Shown here in pieces: positions 11,455-26,732 of a stretch of DNA of 64,000 nucleotides. The notes beneath the pieces were generated by a model. The model made no database searches. It worked only from the letters and a program-made list of their open reading frames with translations, and was not told the DNA's origin. The stretch is from Deinococcus aestuarii (lineage in GTDB: Bacteria > Deinococcota > Deinococci > Deinococcales > Deinococcaceae): positions 1 through 64,000 of the forward strand of contig NZ_JAHKSN010000024.1 in assembly GCF_018863415.1 (NCBI RefSeq), given 5' to 3'. The first letter of the stretch is position 1; each line of letters opens with the position of its first letter. The position numbers and the translations under genes are program-made.

Positions 11455-12267
11455 TCAGCGTCCCCTCAACTTCTCGGCCCTGTCCTGCGCGGCATGGGCG
11501 AGGTCTTCGAGGGCCTGGACCTGCTCAGAAGGGGTGGTGCCCGTCTCTCCCACCTTCTCGACCACCGCCTCCCCGATGCGGGCCAGGACCCCCAGTTGGC
11601 GGGAGTTGGCCTCGTCGAGTTCGGCGATACGTTCCACGACCTCCTCGCCGATCTCGCCCAGCGCCTGCACCTCCTCCTGGGCGCCGAGCTGCCGGATGGC
11701 CTCCACCCGCTGGAGGTGATCGGCACTCACCCGCTCCAGCCGGGCGATCTGTTCGAGGGTGTCCGATTGCGCCCGCGCCGCCTCGATGATGGTCGAGAGG
11801 GCGCCGACCTGCGCCTGCAACCGCTCGTGAATCCGGCGCAGGGCCTGGACGCTCACCTCGCTCACGGGCGTCCGGGCCACCTCGTCGAGCGCGCGGCGCA
11901 CCAGCGCGTCGAGGGCCTCGGAGGCGCCGAGCTGTTCCTCGCCGCTCTGGACGATCTCCGAGAGCGCCTGCGCCTGCGCCTCGCGCGCCTCGCCCGGGGC
12001 GGCCAGCGGCAGCGTCCGTACCTGCTCGGTCGTCAGGCGCACGACCTGCCGCAGAGCGTCCGTCGCGGCCAGGCCCTCCCGCCCCGCCCGGATGATCGCC
12101 TCCAGCGTGCTCGTCTGCGCCCAGCCCGCCGCCCCCACGTGCTCGCGCGCCCGCGCCTCCGCCACCCGGCGCCGATGCTCGCTCACCGCCTGCTGTGCGT
12201 TCGCCAGCAGGGCGTCTCTCTTCTCGACCGACCCGTCCACCCGGCCATGTTGTGCCCGGCAGATCAT
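11455..12267 (-). CDS. coiled-coil repeat protein, unknown
   Basis: A 270-residue, almost entirely helical protein rich in Ala, Glu, Gln, Leu and Arg, with no signal peptide. It is built of loosely repeated blocks of about 20-28 residues with the pattern LxxIxxxxxxxLxAxxAL. Examples are LEAIIRAGREGLAATDAL, LSEIVQSGEEQLGASEAL, LSTIIEAARAQSDTLEQI and LGEIGEEVVERIAELDEA. This looks like an elongated helical bundle or coiled coil, reminiscent of the signalling stalk of chemoreceptors without the hairpin tip motif. No family is recognised. The reading frame and composition strongly support translation. Confidence 0.65.
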   Translation of the reverse strand: MICRAQHGRVDGSVEKRDALLANAQQAVSEHRRRVAEARAREHVGAAGWAQTSTLEAIIRAGREGLAATDALRQVVRLTTEQVRTLPLAAPGEAREAQAQALSEIVQSGEEQLGASEALDALVRRALDEVARTPVSEVSVQALRRIHERLQAQVGALSTIIEAARAQSDTLEQIARLERVSADHLQRVEAIRQLGAQEEVQALGEIGEEVVERIAELDEANSRQLGVLARIGEAVVEKVGETGTTPSEQVQALEDLAHAAQDRAEKLRGR

Positions 12268-12364
12268 GAGAAAAGTGTCCCAAACCGGAAAGCGCCAGGA
12301 GCGCGGGAAGGCAAGCTCTGCCGTGGGCCGGTGAAGGCGGGATGAAGCGGACGGGACAGGCCCC

Positions 12365-12394
12365 TTGAGGTCCGGGCGCCGGGGCGGCTATACT
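12365..12394 (+). promoter_or_regulatory. sigma-70-type promoter of rplS
   Basis: TTGAGG (12365-12370) and TATACT (12389-12394) are separated by 18 bases, giving a near-consensus housekeeping promoter about 100 bases upstream of rplS. A small hairpin (CCCGGC/GCCGGG, 12455-12469) lies in the resulting leader. Confidence 0.7.
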
Positions 12395-12502
12395 TCCCAG
12401 GCTCGCCCCGTGCCCGCCGCGCGGGAGCCGCACATCAGGCCAAGAACGTCTCTGCCCGGCTCAGCCGGGAGGTGGGGCGGTCCGCTGGCGAAGGAGTCCA
12501 AG

Positions 12503-12979
12503 ATGCAAAGTGCCGTCAAAGTCAACCGTGGCGCGATCCTGCGCGCTGTCGAGCAGCCCCACGTCAAGCAGGGGCACCCCGAGTTTCAGCCGGGGGACAC
12601 GGTGCGGGTCGAGACCAAGGTGGTCGAGGGCAACCGCACCCGCAACCAGGCCTTCGAGGGCGTGGTCATCGCCGTCAACGGCACGGGCAGCCGCAAGAGC
12701 TTCACCGTCCGCAAGATCAGCTTCGGTGAGGGCGTCGAGCGTGTCTTCCCCTTCAGCAGCCCCCTGCTCGCCAAGGTGACCGTACTGGAGCGCGGCAAGG
12801 TGCGCCGGGCCAAGCTGTACTACCTGCGCGAGCTGCGCGGCAAGGCCGCCCGCATCAAGAGCGACCGCAGCCGCGTGATGAAAGACGCCGCCCGCGCCAA
12901 GGCCAACGCCGCCGCGCCCGCCGTCACGGCCACCGAAGCGGGAAGTGACTTCACGCCCGTCGAGACCCTCGGCGAGTAG
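12503..12979 (+). CDS. rplS: 50S ribosomal protein L19
   Basis: A 158-residue L19. The core [48 protein letters not shown] and [18 protein letters not shown] is universal. The 30-residue Ala-rich C-terminal extension is typical of Deinococcus L19. AAGGAG at 12491-12496 sets the ATG at 12503, and the open frame upstream to 12365 overlaps the promoter and is not coding. L19 sits at the 30S-50S interface. It is usually in an operon with rpsP, rimM and trmD, but here it appears to stand alone. Confidence 0.97.
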   Translation: MQSAVKVNRGAILRAVEQPHVKQGHPEFQPGDTVRVETKVVEGNRTRNQAFEGVVIAVNGTGSRKSFTVRKISFGEGVERVFPFSSPLLAKVTVLERGKVRRAKLYYLRELRGKAARIKSDRSRVMKDAARAKANAAAPAVTATEAGSDFTPVETLGE

Positions 12980-13000
12980 GCGCATCCCGCCCCTCTCCGC

Positions 13001-13026
13001 CCGCCCGCGACGGTGGGCGGTTTTCT
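13001..13026 (+). terminator. Rho-independent terminator of rplS
   Basis: CCGCCC (13001-13006) pairs with GGGCGG (13015-13020) and is followed directly by TTTTCTTT. Confidence 0.75.
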
Positions 13027-13092
13027 TTGGCGTGTGTTTTCCCGACCTGGGCTTTTGCCCGCCCCTCACGTTCCCCCCCGGGGAAGGCTTGC

Positions 13093-13098
13093 TAGGCT
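13093..13098 (+). promoter_or_regulatory. -10 box TAGGCT, leaderless HAD gene
   Basis: TAGGCT ends 7 bases before the GTG at 13106, and no ribosome site is present. Confidence 0.55.
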
Positions 13099-13105
13099 GC
13101 CCCGC

Positions 13106-13933
13106 GTGACCACGCCCCGCCTCCTGCCCGCCGAGTTGCCGCTTCTCCTCGCCTTCGACCTCGACGGCACCCTGATTCCCGACCAGGGCCGCGAGGTGCC
13201 GGAGGCGAGCGTGGCGGCCCTGGCGCGGCTGCGGGGGGTGGGCGTGCGGGTGGCGATCATCACGGGCCGCGACACCGCTCCCCGCCCCGTGCGCGAGGCC
13301 GTGCGGCCCGACGCCATCGCCTCCAACAACGGCGGCCGCATCGAGGTCGGCGAGGAACTGCGCGCCGAGGCCCGCTTCAACCCCGCCGAGCTGGCGGCGG
13401 TGCTCGCCCACGAGCTGGAGGATGCCCGCGTGGTCGTCTTCACGCCGGACACGCTCTACATCGACCTCCCGCCGGGCCGCGAGCCCGAGCCGTGGATGCG
13501 GATGCGTTCCTGGCGCCCCCTCGCCGAGGCGCCCACCGACGGCGTGCTCAAGGTCGGCTTCTACCACCCCGGCGTGAGGGACTTCGCCGCCCGTCTGAAA
13601 GCCAAGCACCCCGGCCTCGTGCTCACGGGCGCCCAGCCCCCCTATGACCACTTCCTCACCGTCACCCCGGTCGGCGCTCACAAGGGCGCGGCCCTCACCC
13701 TGATCGCGGAGGCGCTGGACATTCCCCTGGAACGCACGGTGGCCTTCGGCGACAGCGACAACGACGAGGCGATGCTCGAACTCGCCGGGTACGCGGTGCA
13801 GCTCGGCACCCTGCCCCTCCTCGCCCGCCACGCCCACGCGCAGGTGGAGGGACCGGAGGCGTTGGGAGCCTTCCTCGACGCGCTGGCCGATCGGCTGGAG
13901 GAGACGTTGGCGCCGCAGACCAGCGGGTTATAG
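13106..13933 (+). CDS. Cof-type HAD hydrolase
   Basis: A 275-residue HAD-superfamily phosphatase. Motif I is AFDLDGTLIP near residue 14, motif II lies in IITGRD, and the late motifs are KGAALTLIAEAL and VAFGDSDNDEAML. This is the Cof/YidA-type layout with a C2 cap, usually acting on sugar phosphates, flavin or PLP-type cofactors. The substrate is not inferable. The GTG start is supported by the TAGGCT box, and the 31 extra upstream codons of the open frame overlap the rplS terminator. Its stop overlaps that of the convergent ABC gene by 6 bases. Confidence 0.85.
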   Translation: MTTPRLLPAELPLLLAFDLDGTLIPDQGREVPEASVAALARLRGVGVRVAIITGRDTAPRPVREAVRPDAIASNNGGRIEVGEELRAEARFNPAELAAVLAHELEDARVVVFTPDTLYIDLPPGREPEPWMRMRSWRPLAEAPTDGVLKVGFYHPGVRDFAARLKAKHPGLVLTGAQPPYDHFLTVTPVGAHKGAALTLIAEALDIPLERTVAFGDSDNDEAMLELAGYAVQLGTLPLLARHAHAQVEGPEALGAFLDALADRLEETLAPQTSGL

Positions 13934-15340
13934 GCGACGGCTAAACACCTCCCGCCCGCCCCCCAGGTGCAGGTGGTGGCTCAGACCCGGCGGCGCGTCC
14001 GCAGGGCGGTGAGCGATCACCATGACGTGCGTGCCTTGCCTGGCGAGCCCCGGCAACAGCGCGAGGAAGCGGGCGCGGGCCTCCGTATCCAGAAAGTCCA
14101 GCCCCTCGTCGAGCATCAGGAGGCGGGGGGCGTGCGCGACGGCGCGGGCGAGGAGCAGGCGGCGCAATTGCCCCTGAGAAAGGGTCTCGGCGCTGCGGAT
14201 GAGCAGATCGCTGACGCCGAGGTGCGCGGCCAGCGCCTCGACCCGCCCGGCCCGCTCGGGCGTGAGATCGGGGGCGAACCCCTCCGTGCCGCCCCACGCG
14301 CTGCCGATCACGTCCCGCCCCGTCCACTCGCGCCGCTGCCGGATGCCGACCTCGGCACCGACCAGTCCTATCGTGCGCCGCCGTGAGGTCAGCAGGTCAC
14401 GGGCCAGGTAGGGCCGCTCGACCGTGCCGCCCAGGACCGGGTGGAGTTCCCCGGCGATCAAGCGGGCGAGGGTGCTCTTGCCGCTGCCGTTCTCCCCGGT
14501 GACGAGCCAGTGCTGCCCGGCCTCCCACGTCCAGTCCAGCGGGCCGAGGGCGAGGTGGCCGTTGCGGTAGACCCGCGCGTCCCTCACCCGCACGAGGTCG
14601 CCGGAGCCGGGGGGGGTGGGGAGGGACACGTCCGCGTCCGCCGCCGCGTGTGGCCCGCCCTCCGCCGTGACCCGCCCCTCCCTCACGTGCAGCGTCCGCC
14701 AGGGCAGCGGCGGCGCCTCCTCGGGCCGGTGCGTGGCGAGCACGACGGCGACGCCCGCCCGGTGCACCCTCGCCAGCACGCCGCCCAGCTCCGCCCGCGC
14801 CTTCCCGCTCAGCCCGTCGGTGAACTCGTCGAGGAGCACGGCCTCGGGACGCGGCATCAGGGCCCGGGCGAGAACAGCCCGCCGCCGCTGCCCGTGGCTG
14901 AGGGTGCGGAAGTCGCGGGCGAGGAGGGGCAGGGTGCCCGTGAGCGACACGACCTCCTCCAGCCGGGCGAGGGCTTCCGGCGTGGCCTCCCACAGCCGCA
15001 GCGTGTCCCCCTCGAAGCCCGCCAGCAGCACGTCGCGCACGGTCTGGGCCCACTCGCGCGTGAGGTAGAAGGCCTCGGCGTCCGGCCCGACGACGGAGAG
15101 CGTTTGTCGTGCTCGCACCGCCGACCGCTGCACCTCACCCCCCAGTCGGTAGACGCGCCCACCGTCGACCGGGGCGACCTCTCCGGCGAGCAGGCGCAGC
15201 AGCGTGGTCTTGCCGCCGCCGTTCGGGCCGCTCAGACGCAGGGCCTCGCCGGGGTGCAGGCAGAGGGTCACTCCTTCGAGCAGCGTTCGCCCGCCCGCCC
15301 GCACCGTCACGTTCCTGAGTTCCACCAGCGGCCCCGTCAT
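13928..15340 (-). CDS. ABC ATPase with two nucleotide-binding domains (ModF-like)
   Basis: A 470-residue protein made of two ABC ATPase domains in tandem and no membrane segment. Domain 1 has Walker [11 protein letters not shown] near residue 36 and Walker [12 protein letters not shown]. Domain 2 has Walker [11 protein letters not shown] near 270 and Walker [13 protein letters not shown]. The signature loops are LSHGQRRR and LSQGQLRR. This is the arrangement of ModF/YlmA-type soluble ABC proteins, whose role is not settled. No permease or binding protein is adjacent. The start [11 protein letters not shown] is chosen over an extra 21 codons that are not conserved-looking. Confidence 0.85.
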   Translation of the reverse strand: MTGPLVELRNVTVRAGGRTLLEGVTLCLHPGEALRLSGPNGGGKTTLLRLLAGEVAPVDGGRVYRLGGEVQRSAVRARQTLSVVGPDAEAFYLTREWAQTVRDVLLAGFEGDTLRLWEATPEALARLEEVVSLTGTLPLLARDFRTLSHGQRRRAVLARALMPRPEAVLLDEFTDGLSGKARAELGGVLARVHRAGVAVVLATHRPEEAPPLPWRTLHVREGRVTAEGGPHAAADADVSLPTPPGSGDLVRVRDARVYRNGHLALGPLDWTWEAGQHWLVTGENGSGKSTLARLIAGELHPVLGGTVERPYLARDLLTSRRRTIGLVGAEVGIRQRREWTGRDVIGSAWGGTEGFAPDLTPERAGRVEALAAHLGVSDLLIRSAETLSQGQLRRLLLARAVAHAPRLLMLDEGLDFLDTEARARFLALLPGLARQGTHVMVIAHRPADAPPGLSHHLHLGGGREVFSRRL

Positions 15341-15408
15341 CGCCGCCGAGTGTAGAGCGGGAACCTGTTTCCCCGCCCCCGCGTAGGGAAGACAGGAGGC
15401 CACAACCT

Positions 15409-16395
15409 ATGGGCGTACTCATTCTCGTCAGCGTTCTCGTGCTGCTCGTCATCGTGACCCTGCTCGCGGGCGTCAAAAGCGTGCCGCAGGGCTACGAGTG
15501 GACCCAGGAGAGATTTGGCAAGTTCCTGCGCACCCTCAAGCCGGGGCTCAACCTGATCATCCCCTACATCGACCGGGTGGGCCGCAAGGTCAACATGATG
15601 GAGCAGGTCCTCGACGTGCCCTCGCAGGAGGTCATCACCAAGGACAACGCCCTCGTCACCGTGGACGCTGTGGTCTTCTATCAGGTCCTCGACGCCGCCA
15701 AGGCGAGCTACGAGGTCCGCAACCTCGAGCAGGCGACCCTCAACCTCACCATGACGAACATCCGCACGGTGATGGGCGGCATGGACCTCGACGAACTGCT
15801 CTCCAACCGCGACCAGATCAACGCCCGGCTGCTGCTCGTGGTGGACGAGGCGACCGAGCCGTGGGGCGTCAAGGCCACCCGCATCGAGGTCAAGGACATC
15901 CGCCCGCCCGCCGATCTGGTCGCCAGCATGGCCCGCCAGATGAAGGCCGAGCGCGAGAAGCGCGCGAACATCCTCGACGCCGAGGGCTTCCGACAGGCCG
16001 CCATCCTCAAGGCCGAGGGCGAGAAGCAGGCCGAAATCCTGAACGCCGAGGGGCGCAGGCAGGCCGCCTTCCTGGAGGCGGAGGCGAGAGAGCGCGGCGC
16101 CCAGGCCGAGGCCGAGGCGACCCGCCTGGTCAGCGAGGCCATCGCGGCGGGCAACGTGCAGGCGATCAACTACTTCATCGCGCAGCGGTACGTGGACGCG
16201 CTGAGGGACATCGCCACCGCCCCCAACCAAAAGACCCTGATCCTGCCCGTCGAGGCCACCAGCATCCTCGGCAGCATCCAGGGCATCGCGGAGGTGGCGC
16301 GTGAGGCCTTCGGCTCTGGAACCAGCATGAACACTTCCATGAACAGCCTCGGCAAGATCGAGAGCCCGGTCCTGAGCGGTCCCCGGAGGCCCTGA
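15409..16395 (+). CDS. SPFH/Band 7 stomatin-like protein
   Basis: A 328-residue protein with one N-terminal membrane segment ([20 protein letters not shown]) followed by an SPFH domain ([23 protein letters not shown]). A long Ala/Glu helical region with repeats such as [18 protein letters not shown] comes next. It matches QmcA/stomatin proteins, which form large membrane-associated rings. AGGAGG lies 8 bases before the ATG. The NfeD gene follows after 2 bases. SPFH and NfeD are a well-known partner pair in membrane quality control. Confidence 0.93.
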   Translation: MGVLILVSVLVLLVIVTLLAGVKSVPQGYEWTQERFGKFLRTLKPGLNLIIPYIDRVGRKVNMMEQVLDVPSQEVITKDNALVTVDAVVFYQVLDAAKASYEVRNLEQATLNLTMTNIRTVMGGMDLDELLSNRDQINARLLLVVDEATEPWGVKATRIEVKDIRPPADLVASMARQMKAEREKRANILDAEGFRQAAILKAEGEKQAEILNAEGRRQAAFLEAEARERGAQAEAEATRLVSEAIAAGNVQAINYFIAQRYVDALRDIATAPNQKTLILPVEATSILGSIQGIAEVAREAFGSGTSMNTSMNSLGKIESPVLSGPRRP

Positions 16396-16397
16396 CG

Positions 16398-16868
16398 GTG
16401 GACTGGCTGCCCACCTTCAGTCAGGTGCAGCCCTGGCACTGGTGGGTGCTGGGGGCCCTGCTCCTCCTGCTCGAACTCGCCGCGCCGGGCGTGTTCTTCG
16501 TGTGGCTGGCCCTCGCCGCCTTCACGCTGGGCCTCGTCGTCTTCGTGCTCCCGCTGCCCGTGACCGTGCAACTCCTGCTCTTCGCGGCGCTGAGCGTGGC
16601 CTCTTTCGTGATCGGGCGCCGCCTCGTGACCCGCCTCCCCGGCAGCGAGGGGGAAGGCACCCTCAACACCGGGGCGACCCGCTTCCTGGGCCGCACGGTC
16701 ACCGTCACCGCCCCCATCGTGAACGGCGTGGGCCGCGTGCGGGTGGGCGACAGCGAGTGGCGCGCGACCGGGCCCGACCTCCCCGCCGGGAGCCGCGTGC
16801 TGGTGGTCGGGGCCGAGGGCACGACCTTGCAGGTGGACGTGGAGCACAGGACGTTGGAGAGGACCTAG
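16398..16868 (+). CDS. NfeD family membrane protein
   Basis: A 156-residue short NfeD protein. Two or three membrane segments occupy residues 13-70 (WWVLGALLLLLELAAPGVFFVWLALAAF, with a second run ending LLFAALSVASFVIG). A C-terminal OB-fold follows from TGATRFLGRTVTVTAP to the end. It lacks the ClpP-class protease domain of long NfeD proteins. It starts with GTG two bases after the stomatin-like gene and should work with it. Confidence 0.9.
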   Translation: MDWLPTFSQVQPWHWWVLGALLLLLELAAPGVFFVWLALAAFTLGLVVFVLPLPVTVQLLLFAALSVASFVIGRRLVTRLPGSEGEGTLNTGATRFLGRTVTVTAPIVNGVGRVRVGDSEWRATGPDLPAGSRVLVVGAEGTTLQVDVEHRTLERT

Positions 16869-16905
16869 GGCAGTCTGGCCTTCCACAACCCACCCCCCAA
16901 ACAAG

Positions 16906-16935
16906 AAGCCCCCTCCAACCTGGAAGGGGGCTTTT
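16906..16935. terminator. bidirectional terminator between nfeD-like gene and rpsI
   Basis: AAGCCCCCTCCA (16906-16917) pairs with TGGAAGGGGGCTT (16921-16933) with one bulged A. T-runs are present on both strands (TTTT on plus, TTCTTG on minus). It separates convergent transcription units. Confidence 0.85.
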
Positions 16936-16950
16936 CTGTGCCGCGTTCGC

Positions 16951-17343
<393 letters not shown>

Positions 17344-17346
17344 GAT

Positions 17347-17772
<426 letters not shown>

Positions 17773-17894
17773 GTCTTGCCTCGTGGGGGGAATTTGGCTG
17801 CGAGTGCGCCCCGCACCTCGGGGGAAAGGTCTGCGTGCGCCTCCGGGAGCCTCCCGAACGTTTCGGCTCTACCAAGCGCGAAACACCGCCAGCG

Positions 17895-17924
17895 AGTGTA
17901 TCAGGGCAGGGGGGAGGGGGGCAA
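17895..17924 (-). promoter_or_regulatory. promoter of rplM-rpsI
   Basis: On the minus strand TTGCCC (17924-17919) and TACACT (17900-17895) are 18 bases apart. The -35 side lies inside the last codons of the upstream gene (17901-18479), so the operon promoter overlaps a coding region. Confidence 0.6.
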
Positions 17925-18479
17925 GGGCAGCGAGAGTGGAGTCTGTGCCTCAAGCTGGCGCCGAACGAGGTCCCAGTTGTTCTCGAAGACCTCCATCTGC
18001 GAGGCGTTCAGGCGCGCGTCAAAAGCGGCGGGGTTGCGAGGACGACACCAAGGTTCCTTGCGTCCCTCCATGTAGGACCGATACGCCGGGGCCATGATGT
18101 TCTGCACTTCCCGTTGAGTGAGGACGAAGAAGCGATCTTTCGCGCGTTCCTCTGCTCTCAAGGCGTTTTTGTCTGCGATAGCTACGAACACGTAGATCAA
18201 GTTTGGGTGGTCGAGCTTCCGGTCGCCGTGGTCCACCTGCCTGTTACCAATAACTTCCAGATTGACCCAGTTGTTCGCAGGAGACAGCCATTGTGGCCCC
18301 CGCGCCGCCTTGACCTGAATGGGAATGGAATGGCACCGCTCGTCTGCCACCAGCAGGTCAAATGCGGGCACGTTCCCTGCGAAAGGCGTGGCGACCACAT
18401 CCAGTTGTCTCCCAAGCTCGGCGCAAACCAGAAACTCGCCGATCTGCCCCGTCAATTTGCTGCTCAGTCCACTCGCCAT
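17901..18479 (-). CDS. hypothetical protein, restriction-endonuclease-like fold
   Basis: A 192-residue protein. The stretch GQIGEFLVCAELGR, then PAFDLLVADE and PIQVKAARG, follows the E...D...QxK spacing of PD-(D/E)XK-type folds such as DUF4365 or Holliday-junction-resolvase-like proteins. The C-terminal tail (about 15 residues) is Pro/Leu/Ser low complexity, where the rplM promoter overlaps it. A GGGAGGGTGAA ribosome site precedes the ATG, and it starts 1 base after the esterase gene. Its codon usage is more AT-rich than its neighbours. Nuclease activity is only suggested. Confidence 0.65.
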   Translation of the reverse strand: MASGLSSKLTGQIGEFLVCAELGRQLDVVATPFAGNVPAFDLLVADERCHSIPIQVKAARGPQWLSPANNWVNLEVIGNRQVDHGDRKLDHPNLIYVFVAIADKNALRAEERAKDRFFVLTQREVQNIMAPAYRSYMEGRKEPWCRPRNPAAFDARLNASQMEVFENNWDLVRRQLEAQTPLSLPLPPSPLP

Positions 18480-18480
18480 T

Positions 18481-19299
18481 TCACCCTCCTCCCAGCAAAA
18501 ACTCCAGCGCCCCCGGCAGCCTCCGCGCCCACGCGCGCTCGTGGTGGATGCCCTCCGGCTCGGCCACGAAGCGCAGGCGCCCGCCTATGCCCCGTTCGAG
18601 CAAGAGGTCGCGCATGGCGTGGGCGTCGTCCCAGTAGGCCCGCTGCCGCTCCGGGTGGTCGTGGCTCTCCTGGCCTCCGATGTCGAGCCAGAGGCGGCCT
18701 GTGGGGGTGGGGCTGCGCCGGACTCGGGTGAAGGCCTCGTTCGGGCAGGCGAAGAAGGCGGGGCTCATCACCCCCGCGCCGCCGAACACGTCGGGCCGGG
18801 TCAGCAGGCCGTGGAGGCTGATCAGCCCGCCCATGCTGGAGCCGATCAGGGAGGTGTGCCCGGCGTCCGTCAGGGTGCGCAGGCTGCCGTCTACCAGCGG
18901 TTTCACCGTATCCGTCAGGAAGGCGATGGAGGCGTCCGCGCCGCCCCCGCCCTCCTCCGGCCACTCGGGATTGACGGACGTGCTGTACTCGTGAAATCGT
19001 CGCTCGCCGCCGTGGGGAAGGCCGACGGCAAGGGCCTCCACCCCCCGGGCCGCCAACGCGGTCAACGTCTCGTCCGCCTCCCACTCGGCGCCGAAGGGAT
19101 TCGTGGCCGCGTCAAAGACGTTCTGCCCGTCGTGGAAGTAGACGACCGGGTAACGGCGTTCCGGCTCCTGATCGTAGGACGGGGGCAGCCACGCGAGGAG
19201 GGTGCGCGGGGCGTGGTTCGCGTCGCCCACGCCTTCCCACTGAAGGAGGGTGCCGGTCACCGTGCTCTCAGGCCGGGCCTCGTAGGGCCGCCAGCTCAA
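18481..19299 (-). CDS. alpha/beta-hydrolase-fold esterase
   Basis: A 272-residue protein of the esterase D/enterochelin-esterase-like group (Pfam Esterase). It reads TLLAWLPPSYDQ, YPVVYFHDGQNVFD, the nucleophile elbow IGSSMGGLISLHG (GxSxG) and a late His in GIHHERAW. No signal peptide is present, so it is cytosolic. The proposed TTG start shares TTGA with the aroQ stop, a coupled overlap also used at 2235. The longer frame up to 19632 is a shadow of aroQ. The substrate is unknown. Confidence 0.8.
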   Translation of the reverse strand: MSWRPYEARPESTVTGTLLQWEGVGDANHAPRTLLAWLPPSYDQEPERRYPVVYFHDGQNVFDAATNPFGAEWEADETLTALAARGVEALAVGLPHGGERRFHEYSTSVNPEWPEEGGGGADASIAFLTDTVKPLVDGSLRTLTDAGHTSLIGSSMGGLISLHGLLTRPDVFGGAGVMSPAFFACPNEAFTRVRRSPTPTGRLWLDIGGQESHDHPERQRAYWDDAHAMRDLLLERGIGGRLRFVAEPEGIHHERAWARRLPGALEFLLGGG

Positions 19300-19736
19300 G
19301 ACCCGCTCTCCGTCAGGGCCTCCATCGCCAGGCGGTAGCCCAGGAAACCCAGGCCGCTGATCTTGCCCCGGCAGACGGGCGCGGTGACCGACGTGTGCCG
19401 GAATTCCTCCCGCGCGTCCACGTTGCTGATGTGGACCTCGACGGCAGGCAGGGGCTGCGAGGCGATGGCGTCCCGCAGCGCGTAGGAATAGTGGGTGAGG
19501 GCGCCGGGATTGATCACGATGCCGGTGAAGCCCTGCTCCTGCGCCTCGTGGACCCATTCGAGAAGCTGGCCCTCGAAGTTGCTCTGGCGGCAGGTCACGG
19601 TGACGCCGAGTTCGGCGCCCCATCCTTCGCACAGGCGCTCCAGGTCTTCGAGGGTCTGCGAGCCGTACACGCCCGGCTCCCGCAGGCCGAGGCGGTTGAG
19701 GTTGGGGCCGTTGAGGACGAGGATCAAGGGGGGCAC
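19296..19736 (-). CDS. aroQ: type II 3-dehydroquinate dehydratase
   Basis: A 146-residue class II dehydroquinase, step 3 of the shikimate pathway. It contains ILVLNGPNLNRLGLREPGVYG (including the catalytic Tyr), INPGALTHYSYALRDA and EVHISNVDAREEFRHTS (catalytic His region). Residue order and length fit the dodecameric enzyme. It sits downstream of aroC-aroK-aroB, separated from aroB by 90 bases that carry short GCCTGT repeats. Confidence 0.96.
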   Translation of the reverse strand: MPPLILVLNGPNLNRLGLREPGVYGSQTLEDLERLCEGWGAELGVTVTCRQSNFEGQLLEWVHEAQEQGFTGIVINPGALTHYSYALRDAIASQPLPAVEVHISNVDAREEFRHTSVTAPVCRGKISGLGFLGYRLAMEALTESGS

Positions 19737-19826
19737 CTCTGCTTTGCAGTTCTGCGAGTCCGGTGTAGGTCGTGTGGCCTGTCGCCTGTCGAAAAGCGAC
19801 GGCCTGGACTTTTCTGTCCCTACAGG

Positions 19827-20871
19827 CTACACGCCACGGGCCAGGGGCCCCTCAACCTCTTCCCTCCACCCCGCGAACTCCCGCCGCAACACGTCCTCCG
19901 GTACCCGCGCCAGGTAGGGCTGGGCCAGATCATGCAGCAGCACGAAGCGCACCCCCTCGGCGTCGGCCTTCTTGTCGCGCGCCATGTAGGGCCACACGTC
20001 GTCGAAGGTCAGCGGGGGAAGGGGCTGGGGCCGCTGCCACCGCAGGAAGGCGAGGGTGGGCCCGGTCAGGTCCGCCCCGCCGAGTGCGCGCGCGAGGCGG
20101 GCGGCGTAGTGCATCCCGTACCCCACCGCCTCGCCGTGCGTCACCGCGTGGTCGGTGACGGCCTCCAGCGCGTGCGCGAGCGTGTGCCCGAAGTTCAGGA
20201 AGGCCCGCTCGCCCCTCTCTGCCAGGTCGCGGGTGACGACTCCGGCCTTCACGGCGATGGCGTCGGCGAGAGTGTCTTCCAGACCGGGCCCGCCGGGGCG
20301 GAAGTCGGGGGACAGGACGCGGGGCAGCAGCGAGGGGTCGGCGATCAGGCCGTGTTTGTACGCCTCCGCCGCGCCCTCCGCGAAGACGGCGGGGGGCAGG
20401 CTGGCGAGCGCGCCTACGTCGCACCACACCGCGCGGGGGGGCCAGAAGGCGCCCACCAGATTCTTGCCCTCGGGGAGGTTCACGCCCGTCTTGCCCCCCA
20501 CCGCCGCGTCCACCATGCCGAGCAGGGTGGTGGGCAGGGTGTAGAAGGCGACGCCCCGCAGGTAGCTCGCCGCCACGAAGCCCGCGAGATCGGTCGCCGC
20601 GCCGCCGCCCAGCCCCACGACCGCCCCGTCGCGCGGGAGGTTGGCCTGGGCCAATGTTGAAAGCACCCCCGAGAAGACCTCCAGCGTCTTGCAGTCGTCG
20701 CGGGCGGGGACGGGGACGGTCACGGTCGGGGAGAAGGCCACCTGTGCCGCCTCCACGAACTGTCCGGGCAGGTCCACCGGGTGGATAAGCGCGACGTGCC
20801 GCTCGGGAATGTGGGCCCGGGAGATCAGCCCCGCGCCGACCTCCACCGCGTAGGGCCGGTCGCCCCCGACC

Positions 20872-20885
<14 letters not shown>
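19827..20885 (-). CDS. aroB: 3-dehydroquinate synthase
   Basis: A 352-residue AroB. NAD and zinc site motifs include [60 protein letters not shown] and [13 protein letters not shown] (zinc His). The proposed GTG start reads [17 protein letters not shown] and overlaps the end of aroK by 14 bases. The 36 further upstream codons overlap aroK more deeply and are not AroB-like. Confidence 0.95.
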
Positions 20886-21594
<709 letters not shown>

Positions 21595-21602
21595 CGGGCT
21601 CC

Positions 21603-22751
<1,149 letters not shown>

Positions 22752-22757
22752 GCGGGG

Positions 22758-22763
22758 ACTGTA
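22758..22763 (-). promoter_or_regulatory. -10 box TACAGT, leaderless aroC
   Basis: TACAGT ends 6 bases before the aroC ATG, so the aro genes have their own promoter downstream of pilQ. Confidence 0.55.
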
Positions 22764-22820
22764 GCGTCGGGGGCGGCAACGGCTGGGGGGGCTGCCCAGA
22801 CGGCGGCGGGGGAGGGGAGA

Positions 22821-22850
22821 CGGGCGGCCCCCCAGGTGGAGAGCCGCCCG
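22821..22850 (-). terminator. hairpin after pilQ
   Basis: CGGGCGGC pairs with GCCGCCCG (8 bp, 14-base loop) just downstream of the pilQ stop. The following minus-strand sequence is C-rich with few Ts, so it is either a weak terminator or an mRNA-stabilising hairpin. Confidence 0.45.
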
Positions 22851-22867
22851 CCTGAGTCTGCCCGAGG

Positions 22868-26090
<3,223 letters not shown>

Positions 26091-26094
<4 letters not shown>

Positions 26095-26732
26095 TGGGTT
26101 CCCCCCTGGGCGGGCGGGGCGGCGGGAGCGGCGTCGGGGGCCTGGGGGGCCGCGCCCGCCCCCGCGCCCGCCTGGGTCTGGTCGAAGGTGTACACGGTCA
26201 GGCCGAGCGTGCCCTCAAGCTGGGGATCGAGGGCGTCCGCCTGGGGCAGTTGCAGGCCGAGGGCGCCCACGGTCGTGAAGCGGTTTTGCGTCTCCAGCGA
26301 CCGCAGGGCCCGGAAGACCTCGGCGAAGCGCCCGCGCACGCTCAGGCTCAGGTTGATGGGGCGCACCCCGCCCGGCAGCCCCGCGACGTCGCCGCTCTGC
26401 ACGGTGAAGGTCGTGAGGTCCGCGCCCGCCGCCGTGACGTTGCGCCGCACCTCGTCGAGCACGGTGCCGAACTGGGCGGTGGCGGGCAGGGCGCGCAGGA
26501 ACTGGTCTTGTTCCACCTCAAGCCGCGCGACCGTCTGGCGCAGCTCGGGCAGGGCCCGCTGGGCGGCCCGGTACCCCTCAGCCCGGCTGCGGGTGAGCTC
26601 CAGGTCGCCGCGCAGCAGCGTGATCTCCTGCTGGCGCGGCCCGAAGCGCAGGAAGTACCACATCATCGCCGCCAGCACGCACGCGGCGAGAACGATCAGG
26701 AAGACCCAGCGCGGCGCGAGCTTAACGGACAT
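26091..26732 (-). CDS. pilO: type IV pilus assembly protein PilO
   Basis: A 213-residue bitopic inner-membrane protein: short cytosolic N-terminus, membrane segment VFLIVLAACVLAAMMWYFL, a coiled coil (residues 35-80) and a ferredoxin-like periplasmic domain (FTTVGALGLQLPQAD near 150). The C-terminal tail is Ala/Pro-rich. It forms the alignment subcomplex with PilM and PilN. Its start overlaps the pilN stop by 11 bases. Confidence 0.88.
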
